Shown: positions 35,866-42,547 of the stretch, piece after piece
How positions within the stretch are numbered: the stretch's first letter is position 1
Layout of the letters: the number at the start of each line of letters is the position of its first letter
From: a virus
Virus record (IMG/VR): IMGVR_UViG_3300021962_000035
Location: 1-64,000 of that record
Direction: 5' to 3' (one strand)
DNA: 64,000 bases
Notes under the pieces: generated by a model
Databases searched by the model: none
What the model saw: the letters and a program-made list of their open reading frames with translations, nothing else
Told to the model about the DNA's origin: nothing
Translations under genes and position numbers: made by a program

Positions 35866-36810
35866 ATGATACAAGAACTCTTAACAGAAAAACTACGCCC
35901 AAAGGAGCTTAGACATATGATACTTCCGCAGAGGATATCTAAGATATTCGAGAACGGTCTAGGTCATAATGTCTTATTAAGCGGACCCCCAGGATGTGGC
36001 AAAACTACACTGGCTAAAATATTAGCAACAGGATATCCTAGCATATTCATAAATGTCTCTGATGAAAGCTCGGTAGAAACGATACGGGTAAAAATAAATG
36101 ACTTCTGTTCCACCATATCCGTGATGGACGGTAAATCATCTAAGAAGATTGTCATTTTAGATGAGTTTGACGGAGCTTCGGATCAATTCTATAAAGCACT
36201 AAGGGGAACAATCGAAAAGTTCGCTAGCAACGCTAGATTCATTGCTACGTGCAACTATATCAACAAGGTTCCGGATGCAATCCAAAGTAGATTCGAAGTT
36301 ATAGATTTCAATCCAGTAAACAGTGACGAAGAAAATGCTCTTAAGTCAGAATGGAATAGGAGAATTGGTTTAATTCTAGGTAAAATTGGAATAACCATAG
36401 ATTCAGATTCGCTGAACGAGTTTCAGAAGAATTATTATCCCGATTTCAGATCAGCTTTGAATAAGATTCAGACCTGGATGATAGAGGGAGTTAAAAATGT
36501 AGATTCCGCTAAGATTAACGAGCTAGGTTGGTCTTATGAAGATCTTTATACCCTTATAACCACTTCTAAGGATCCAGTGAAAAACTACCAGAGTATCGCA
36601 GGAGAATACCAAGGAAAGGTTGACGAAGTTATGTCAGCTCTGGGTGAAGAGTTTATAAACTGGATAATTAACAACAAGCCGGAATTGAAGAAAATAATCC
36701 CAGCAGTAATCGTATTAGTTGCAGATCACCAAGCTCAGAGAACCCAGGTTATTGATCCTATGGTTTCTTTATTGTCTCTAGTTTTTCAAATACAGAAACT
36801 AACGGATTAA
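35866..36810 (+). CDS. Sliding clamp loader large subunit (gp44-like)
   Basis: 314 residues (T4 gp44: 319). AAA+ motifs: Walker A GPPGCGKT (residues 40-47), Walker B VILDEFDG (Asp99/Glu100), sensor ARFIATCNY and the SRF arginine finger (IQSRFEVIDF). It opens and loads the gp45-type clamp on primer-template DNA. In T4 it is followed by gp62; here guanylate kinase follows after one base, and no clear gp62 was recognised. Confidence 0.93.
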   Translation: MIQELLTEKLRPKELRHMILPQRISKIFENGLGHNVLLSGPPGCGKTTLAKILATGYPSIFINVSDESSVETIRVKINDFCSTISVMDGKSSKKIVILDEFDGASDQFYKALRGTIEKFASNARFIATCNYINKVPDAIQSRFEVIDFNPVNSDEENALKSEWNRRIGLILGKIGITIDSDSLNEFQKNYYPDFRSALNKIQTWMIEGVKNVDSAKINELGWSYEDLYTLITTSKDPVKNYQSIAGEYQGKVDEVMSALGEEFINWIINNKPELKKIIPAVIVLVADHQAQRTQVIDPMVSLLSLVFQIQKLTD

Positions 36811-36811
36811 T

Positions 36812-37336
36812 ATGAATGACAGCTGGAGGAGAATAATCATAGCAGGTAAAGGTGGTTCGGGGAAGGATCACCTAGTTAAGCAATTGAGGGTGGAAGGCTT
36901 AATCTATTCGGTCTCTCACACATCCAGACCCCCGAGAGAAGGAGAATTCAATGGCGTTGATTATTACTTCGTTACTTACGAAGAAGCCATTGAAAGAGCC
37001 AACGGGGGAGATTTTTATGAATGGGTAGAATTTAACAAGTGGTTCTATGGAACATCTATGGATGAATTCTATAGAGCAAATCTTTTTATCATGACACCCA
37101 CAGGAATATCAAAACTAAAACCAGAGGACAGAAAAGAATCCTTTATAATATTCATCGATATTGACGAAAGCATTTTAAGGGAAAGATTAATGGGGAGAAG
37201 AGATGCAGACAAAGCGGAAAGAAGAATTGAAGCTGATAGAGAAGATTTTAAAAACTTTTCTGATTTTGACTGTATAATAACAAACCCCAATTTTACAGTA
37301 AACGAGGTAATGGAAAAAATAAGAAGAAATGATTAA
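36812..37336 (+). CDS. Guanylate kinase-like nucleotide kinase
   Basis: 174 residues. P-loop GKGGSGKD (residues 12-19), then the GMP-binding signature YSVSHTSRPPREGEFNGVDYY (cited to show SHTSRPPR and GVDYYF), then FYEWVEFN and YGTSMDEF, all characteristic of guanylate kinase. The usual length is near 200 residues, so it is slightly short. It phosphorylates (d)GMP to (d)GDP for phage DNA synthesis. It overlaps the next gene by 8 bases. Confidence 0.88.
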   Translation: MNDSWRRIIIAGKGGSGKDHLVKQLRVEGLIYSVSHTSRPPREGEFNGVDYYFVTYEEAIERANGGDFYEWVEFNKWFYGTSMDEFYRANLFIMTPTGISKLKPEDRKESFIIFIDIDESILRERLMGRRDADKAERRIEADREDFKNFSDFDCIITNPNFTVNEVMEKIRRND

Positions 37337-38477
37337 TATACTTATAGACGGTAACTACATATTCCACAAGACCTTTGGCATATTCGCAGGATATGGATCA
37401 AATGTCGATCCAGGAAAGGTACTTAAAAGCAAATCAGATCAATCTATGTTTATTAGAAAGATTGCTACTGATCTTTGTGCTTCGTTAAAAATGCTTCCCG
37501 TTGGAGGCAGATTGATTTTCACATCAGATAGCAGAAGCTGGAGGAAGGATGTGGAAATAGAAGATGGAGGATATAAATCTGGTAGGGTGAAGGACGAAAA
37601 TGTTGATTGGAGCATATTTTTTGATCTTATGCAATCGTTTGGCTCTCATCTCGAAAAAATGGGATTCATTTTTTCTAAAATCGAAGGTGCCGAGGGAGAT
37701 GATCTACTTCTTTACTGGTCTCAGAAATTCAATGACGAGGGCGAAAGCTGTATTATTATAAGTGGAGATAAGGATCTACATCAGCTTGCTAGAATGAAGG
37801 GCCCGGACGTTTGGACTGCCACTTGGAATAGTAATTCTAAGAAAAATGTCCTTTCAGTCCCTACTGGATGGAAAGAGAATTGGTTAAATGAATCTAGAAG
37901 TGAAGTTAGCATTTTTAACATGAGCTCTACAATTTCTCCAGAGAAAGAAAGACTAAAAGATTTTCTTAAGAAAGTTGATATTGAAGAGATAGACAGTTTT
38001 CCTTTTATATTCAATAAAATCCTAGTTGGAGATAAAGGTGACTCTGTACCTAGTGTATGGGAATTCGAGTCTAATGGAAAGATCAGTAGATTTACACCTA
38101 AAAGTGCAGAGAAAATATATGCGATGTTTCTAGAATCCAGTTGGAGAAATCTCCCTATAAGATCACTGATAGAGGACGAGGATTTTCTGGGATGGATTTC
38201 CCCATTGATATTAAAGATAGGGAAGGGAGTAGACAGTACAGAAAACAGAGCTAAGGTTAAACACAATTTTCTTAGAAATCTCAAGTTAATGTGGCTCGAT
38301 GATATGGTGATTCCTGAGAGTGTTTCTATGAACTGTAAATTGGAAACATCAAGGGGGATTAAGCTAGAAAAGAAAGCAGTAACACTTGACCGAATAAAAA
38401 TATTAGAAGGAACAGAATGGATATCTACTGCAGGCCAGCCTAAAGGTTTTGATCCGTTCGAGCACTTTTTAAAATAA
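37329..38477 (+). CDS. 5'-3' exonuclease / RNase H (FEN family, T4 Rnh-like)
   Basis: 382 residues. FEN-type acidic motifs: NILIDGNYIFH (Asp7), KIEGAEGDDLLLYW, IISGDKDLHQLA and KILVGDKGDSVPSV, the last being the helix-hairpin-helix region. In T4 the orthologue (305 residues) removes RNA primers and flaps during lagging-strand synthesis. Extra residues lie between the third and fourth motifs and at the C-terminus. It sits in the operon with ligase and clamp loader, consistent with Okazaki-fragment processing. Confidence 0.88.
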   Translation: MINILIDGNYIFHKTFGIFAGYGSNVDPGKVLKSKSDQSMFIRKIATDLCASLKMLPVGGRLIFTSDSRSWRKDVEIEDGGYKSGRVKDENVDWSIFFDLMQSFGSHLEKMGFIFSKIEGAEGDDLLLYWSQKFNDEGESCIIISGDKDLHQLARMKGPDVWTATWNSNSKKNVLSVPTGWKENWLNESRSEVSIFNMSSTISPEKERLKDFLKKVDIEEIDSFPFIFNKILVGDKGDSVPSVWEFESNGKISRFTPKSAEKIYAMFLESSWRNLPIRSLIEDEDFLGWISPLILKIGKGVDSTENRAKVKHNFLRNLKLMWLDDMVIPESVSMNCKLETSRGIKLEKKAVTLDRIKILEGTEWISTAGQPKGFDPFEHFLK

Positions 38478-38481
38478 AATT

Positions 38482-38901
38482 ATGCAACTTTTTGACGTCA
38501 TAAAACTCATATTTAACAATAAACCTAAAGAGTGGAAATCTGTAGGTAAGATAGACAAGTCTAGGAATTTTTTTATGATTAATCGTATTATGTCTATCCA
38601 GTTTCCGATACAGGCTAATCAGTTCAATAAGTTGAAGGTAGTTCCCGCACCGGTAGTTGATTGGTGGCACGATACCTTATCTGCAAGATTTTCAAAACCA
38701 CCTACTTGGTTATACACCAAAACCAAAAAAGCAGAATCGATTAAAACGGAGGAAACTAAATCTTTAGAAGCAGTAGAATCTTTTATAAGAGATAAATACA
38801 GAATATCCAAAAGGGACCTTGAAACACTTAAAAGGTTTTATCCTGATAAGTACTCTTCATGGGCATCGGACATATCCGACCAAGCGGGACTTCAAAAATA
38901 G
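38482..38901 (+). CDS. Hypothetical protein in replication operon
   Basis: 139 residues, basic. The segment FMINRIMSIQFPIQANQFN and the aromatic pair VDWWHDTL stand out; a basic C-terminal helix-rich part follows. It begins 4 bases after the FEN-type nuclease. The place of T4 gp62 (clamp-loader small subunit, 187 residues) is otherwise unfilled, and this protein is a weak candidate by position only. Confidence 0.65.
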   Translation: MQLFDVIKLIFNNKPKEWKSVGKIDKSRNFFMINRIMSIQFPIQANQFNKLKVVPAPVVDWWHDTLSARFSKPPTWLYTKTKKAESIKTEETKSLEAVESFIRDKYRISKRDLETLKRFYPDKYSSWASDISDQAGLQK

Positions 38902-38917
38902 ATAATATATAAGGGAT

Positions 38918-39472
38918 ATGGCGAAGCAAAGTAATAAATTGATCGACAAGGTTATTAGCAGCTTGGATTGGGATTCCATTCTTGAGGTTAATAGATGTTT
39001 TAAAATAGGGGTAGGAGAAGGCACATCGGTCATCCCGGGATTAAAGAGGAAGGTTTTTAGTGATTCGCTTACAAAGACCGACATAAAATCAGAATTGAAG
39101 ATACTTCTTAAATACGCTATCCAAAATGATATAGCTGAACTTTTTTACGGGCCTTGGATGATCTTTTGGGTAAACGGTGAATGGGTAGAAATTCAAAGAG
39201 AGGACGATGATGACGATGATGATGATGATGACCACGACACCAAAGCTGGAATCAATTTTAATTTTGATTCAAGTCTAGAAGTTATTTATTCACCACAAAG
39301 AATCCATATAGTAGGTAATTCCGATAAGAATGACCTAACACACGACGAGTCCGATGTCACTCGTTTAGAGGCTATGCTTAAGAAAGCTTTAGATTCAGAA
39401 AACTATGAACTGGCCTCAAAAATAAAAGATCTTCTAGCGCTCCAGAATGGAGAGGCCGCTGAAGATAAATAG
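38918..39472 (+). CDS. Hypothetical protein with poly-Asp stretch and UVR-like motif
   Basis: 184 residues. The N-terminal half is a compact alpha/beta domain (MIFWVNGEWVEIQ). Ten consecutive Asp residues follow (codons 39203-39232). The C-terminus, RLEAMLKKALDSENYELASKI, matches the UvrB/UvrC-type UVR helical hairpin used for protein-protein contacts. The UV-damage endonuclease gene lies shortly downstream, but a functional link is only suggested by proximity. Confidence 0.65.
   Translation: MAKQSNKLIDKVISSLDWDSILEVNRCFKIGVGEGTSVIPGLKRKVFSDSLTKTDIKSELKILLKYAIQNDIAELFYGPWMIFWVNGEWVEIQREDDDDDDDDDDHDTKAGINFNFDSSLEVIYSPQRIHIVGNSDKNDLTHDESDVTRLEAMLKKALDSENYELASKIKDLLALQNGEAAEDK
39203..39232 (+). 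repeat. GAY trinucleotide repeat encoding ten Asp
   Basis: Ten GAC/GAT codons in a row within the UVR-motif protein; a slippage-prone simple repeat. Confidence 0.85.
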
Positions 39473-39476
39473 TCTA

Positions 39477-39965
39477 ATGAAATACATCAAATCAATAAAC
39501 GAAGATTTCGGTGGCGAAAGTGGAGCATTTGGTGACACTTACGGTTACGGAGGAGCAAATGGGGTTTTAAAGATAAACTACAAGCCATTTAGCGATTTAT
39601 CGGTTTCCGTAGGTACTGATCCTAATATGAAGACTGATGTAAAGGGATCTGAATACAAAATAGGAGATGTTGTAATAGCTGAGCCTCTAGATTCCAAAAG
39701 CAAAGTTACAGGAGTAATAGTTAGATCTTTCAGAAAACCTGATAATATAGAGTTCAGATATTTTATCCAGGTTTATAACAAGGGTAAAAAAACTGAGAGA
39801 GTAATAGAGGTTAAATCAGACTCTATTAAGTTTGCTGAAGGTGGCGAACACGGAAATATGGCAACTGTAACTAAATACAAAAATAGCGAGATTGCAGACA
39901 AGAGCTATAATTCTAAGACAGTTTACAATTCATCCGAATTAGGCCTAGAAACAACTGGGGGCTAA
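39477..39965 (+). CDS. Hypothetical protein with short CTS-like leader
   Basis: 162 residues from ATG 39477; an in-frame ATG at 39447 lies inside the upstream gene and is less likely. The leader MKYIKSINE is followed by a Gly-rich segment (DFGGESGAFGDTYGYGG). Its (I)-N-E end resembles the capsid-targeting/cleavage leaders of other proteins here. A beta-rich domain follows (YKIGDVVIAEPLD, then FRYFIQVYNKGKK), KOW- or SH3-like. It may be an internal head protein; function unknown. Confidence 0.6.
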   Translation: MKYIKSINEDFGGESGAFGDTYGYGGANGVLKINYKPFSDLSVSVGTDPNMKTDVKGSEYKIGDVVIAEPLDSKSKVTGVIVRSFRKPDNIEFRYFIQVYNKGKKTERVIEVKSDSIKFAEGGEHGNMATVTKYKNSEIADKSYNSKTVYNSSELGLETTGG

Positions 39966-40016
39966 TTTTACGGAAACTTAAAGACCTTTTATCAGTACAA
40001 TCTTAAAAAGGATTAG

Positions 40017-40919
40017 ATGATATCAGGACAAACTCCACCAAAAATATCTTATATAGGACCTCACACAGAATCTGGTGATTTGAGGTCTCAGATAAATTCA
40101 TACGAGGAGATGCTTTATGTCATTTTAAATAACATAAAGCTTAATATAGAAATCGACATAAAGATCACATGCATTGATGTATGTGATTTTTCATATTCGC
40201 CAAATTTCTTTAGAGAGGTTATAGAGGAGGAATCTGAAAAGATCTCTTCCATTATAGATGAGATAAATTCATTCATTGCTAAAAACGATGTAAAGATACT
40301 CTTTTCTGTTAATAGAGAATATTTTCTAGGCACCCAATTGGAAAACGTAAAGAGCTCAACACTAGCTCTCTTTTCTAGATTGTCTGAGATTCTTGACCTC
40401 ATAGGTGTAAACTATCCTTCTATAATGGTCAGGGTTGGCTCAGCATACGGGAATAGAAGAAATACTATGGATCTATTTTGTGAAAGACTTTCAGATCTGG
40501 ATCAGTGTGTTATAGACAAACTTTGTGTTATGAATGACGACAAGCCTAGCTTATTTTCTGTTACCGATCTTCTGTCCGGGATATACTACAAGGCAGGGAT
40601 ACCAATTTGCTTTAGACTTCTACCCCACCAATTTAACGACGGAGGATTGAGCATAAGAGAAGCTTTGTTTCTTTCCTGTTCTACCTGGAAGGCAGGACGG
40701 AAACCCTTCTTCATTCATTCAGAATCTTTAGAATGTGATGAAATTGGATACCCGCTCACTTCAAAGACTTCGGAATACCTTAAAAGTAGAATACCAACTT
40801 TCGGATTGGATATAGACGTGATAATAGATTCACCAGCAAGAGAGGATTCGTGTCTAAAATATAGAATGGATTATAGAGGACTTCCTCCTATAGTAATAAA
40901 CAAAAACCCTAAGAAATAA
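40017..40919 (+). CDS. UV-damage endonuclease (UvdE-like)
   Basis: 300 residues forming a TIM-barrel pattern. UVDE family features include MVRVGSAYGNRRNTM, KLCVMNDDKPSLFS (metal ligand region), GIPICFRLLPHQFND (conserved His) and STWKAGRKPFFIHSES. UVDE nicks DNA 5' to UV photoproducts in a damage-repair path independent of UvrABC. Phages with long environmental exposure carry repair endonucleases such as T4 DenV; UVDE is a different, less common solution. Some canonical metal ligands look substituted, so activity should be tested. Confidence 0.75.
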   Translation: MISGQTPPKISYIGPHTESGDLRSQINSYEEMLYVILNNIKLNIEIDIKITCIDVCDFSYSPNFFREVIEEESEKISSIIDEINSFIAKNDVKILFSVNREYFLGTQLENVKSSTLALFSRLSEILDLIGVNYPSIMVRVGSAYGNRRNTMDLFCERLSDLDQCVIDKLCVMNDDKPSLFSVTDLLSGIYYKAGIPICFRLLPHQFNDGGLSIREALFLSCSTWKAGRKPFFIHSESLECDEIGYPLTSKTSEYLKSRIPTFGLDIDVIIDSPAREDSCLKYRMDYRGLPPIVINKNPKK

Positions 40920-40942
40920 TTTTTTATTTCGCGATATTGTAT

Positions 40943-40950
40943 TATCTTTG
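40943..40950 (+). promoter_or_regulatory. Bacteroidota-type promoter (-7 TATCTTTG)
   Basis: TATCTTTG, 13 bases before ATG 40964, with T-rich sequence at 40919-40926 in the -33 position. Confidence 0.55.
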
Positions 40951-40963
40951 TAAAAAATAAGGA

Positions 40964-41671
40964 ATGTTCACTAAGGAATCTATTTATAAGTACCTGTATT
41001 TTGACGTTGAAACTGCAGGACTTTACCCCTCGTTAGAGGTAATGCACGATGAAAATCATAGATTATGGGAGCTCTGGAAAAAGAGAGAAGATTATTATAA
41101 GGGAGCTTATCCCACTTTGGCTTCTGCTTCTTCCGAGGAAATCTATAAACAAAAAGGAGGTCTGGAACCAGAATTTTCTAGAGTTGTTTGTGTTTCCTTC
41201 GGATCCTTTACTGACGATGGACAAGAAAGATTTGCATCGTTTTACGGCGAGGATGAGCATGATATTCTGACCAAGTCAGCTAAGGTACTAAATAATGCTG
41301 CTGCCAAGAATTGGAAATTGTGTGGACACAACATTAAAGGATTTGACGTTCCGTGTTTAGGCAAAAGAATGATCTATAATGGAATAAACCCTCCGACTAA
41401 TATAAGAATATGGGACAAGAAGCCATGGGAAATACCGTACGTGGATACTTCTGATATTTTTGCTTTCGGAAGCTGGACGCATCAAAAATATCTAAGTTTG
41501 GATCTTCTTTCATGTTCTCTTGGGGTAGAATCCCCTAAGCAGTTAATGGACGGATCCAAGGTAAATGATTCCTTTTGGACTGATAAAGACTATGAAGGCA
41601 TTAAGAAGTACTGCGAACTGGACGTAAGCACAGTTATGGAGGTTATGCTTAAAATATGCTTTGAAAGCTAA
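40964..41671 (+). CDS. DnaQ-like (DEDDy) 3'-5' exonuclease, PolB-type
   Basis: 235 residues. Exo motifs: YLYFDVETAGLYP (D-x-E), CGHNIKGFDVPCL (Exo II) and KYCELDVSTVMEV (Exo III, Y-x3-D form). The closest type is the stand-alone PolB-like exonuclease domain. It may proofread, degrade host DNA or process recombination ends. An insertion of about 40 residues with a Trp/Lys-rich helix lies after the first motif. It has its own host-type promoter with a very short leader. Confidence 0.88.
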   Translation: MFTKESIYKYLYFDVETAGLYPSLEVMHDENHRLWELWKKREDYYKGAYPTLASASSEEIYKQKGGLEPEFSRVVCVSFGSFTDDGQERFASFYGEDEHDILTKSAKVLNNAAAKNWKLCGHNIKGFDVPCLGKRMIYNGINPPTNIRIWDKKPWEIPYVDTSDIFAFGSWTHQKYLSLDLLSCSLGVESPKQLMDGSKVNDSFWTDKDYEGIKKYCELDVSTVMEVMLKICFES

Positions 41672-41695
41672 ATAAGCCATTTACGAATAACATCT

Positions 41696-41733
41696 AAAGC
41701 TTTTCTTTGATATATACAAGAAAAGCTTTTTTT
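41696..41733 (+). terminator. Rho-independent terminator with promoter-like loop
   Basis: AAAGCTTTTCTT (41696-41707) pairs with AAGAAAAGCTTT (41718-41729), a 12-bp stem; seven T residues end at 41733. The 10-base loop TGATATATAC contains the GATATATA motif. Confidence 0.85.
41709..41716 (+). promoter_or_regulatory. Putative late promoter motif inside a terminator loop
   Basis: GATATATA, 17 bases before the GTG start at 41734. In double-stranded DNA it would be readable as a promoter even though the RNA forms a terminator hairpin. Confidence 0.4.
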
Positions 41734-42540
41734 GTGGGTTCAGTTTTATCTTATAAAAAATTTATTAATGCTTCACCTATCCTGGAGAGACAAGTAAACC
41801 CGTTCTATCACGACGAACTAAATCCTGTTTTCTGGACGAAGAAAATGAAGGGTGATGATGTTGAATGGTTATTTGATCAGAGGGTAAGAAAAAAGCTCCT
41901 TAGAATAGCGGACGAATTCTTTGAAAAGTTTGAGGAGATTCTTAAACAAAAGGACATAGTAGATATCCAATTAACTGGATCTCTAGCAAACTTCAACTAC
42001 ACTAATCTATCTGACCTTGATGTCCATGTTATCGTCAACCTCGAAGGTATAGATGACGAAAATCCCAAGATACTTAAGACCGCACTAGACGGTATAAGAT
42101 TTATATGGAATCTAAGACACAACATATCAATCAGGGGATATGACGTGGAGCTATATGTGCAGGACGCAAAAGAGCCTCACGTAGCTTCTGGCCTGTTCTC
42201 CCTAATGAATAACGAATGGATAAAGAATCCTGTATTCGATCCGCCAGAGATAGATGAGATGGACGTGAACAAGAAGACAGATGCTATGGCATATGAAATA
42301 GAACAGCTCCACACGAGATTGATTGCTTCTACCGCACTTCCTCATAATGCCAAAGAGCTATATAATAGAGGTATGAAGTTAAAGGAGAAAATCATGAAGA
42401 TGAGGAAAGAGGGACTTGCAAAGGAGGGTGAATTCTCAATCGGTAATTTGGCATTTAAAAAGCTCAGAAATGAAGGATATATAGAGAAATTGATAGACCT
42501 GACTTCAGAGGCTTACGATAAAATCTACAACGAAAAATAG
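41734..42540 (+). CDS. Nucleotidyltransferase-fold protein with CTS-like leader
   Basis: 268 residues from GTG 41734; an upstream in-frame TTG (41707) falls within the terminator stem and is rejected. The pol-beta-type nucleotidyltransferase motif is visible: LTGSLANFNYTNLSDLDVHV, that is G-S followed by D-x-D, with a third acidic residue in YDVELYVQD. The C-terminal 100 residues are helical. The leader (SYKKFINASPILE) resembles T4 internal-protein capsid-targeting sequences. The substrate is unknown; such folds modify RNA, proteins or nucleotides. Confidence 0.75.
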   Translation: MGSVLSYKKFINASPILERQVNPFYHDELNPVFWTKKMKGDDVEWLFDQRVRKKLLRIADEFFEKFEEILKQKDIVDIQLTGSLANFNYTNLSDLDVHVIVNLEGIDDENPKILKTALDGIRFIWNLRHNISIRGYDVELYVQDAKEPHVASGLFSLMNNEWIKNPVFDPPEIDEMDVNKKTDAMAYEIEQLHTRLIASTALPHNAKELYNRGMKLKEKIMKMRKEGLAKEGEFSIGNLAFKKLRNEGYIEKLIDLTSEAYDKIYNEK

Positions 42541-42547
42541 GACAAAA

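Noticed and set aside
37781-38284. A 167-residue reverse-strand frame inside the FEN-type nuclease gene.
   Set aside because: The forward gene has all four catalytic motifs; the reverse frame shows no family features.
38482-38901. Assignment as clamp-loader small subunit gp62.
   Set aside because: Only the position supports it; length and sequence features do not.
41049-41270. A forward frame in another phase within the DnaQ-like exonuclease.
   Set aside because: Fully covered by a gene with conserved motifs; no independent signal.
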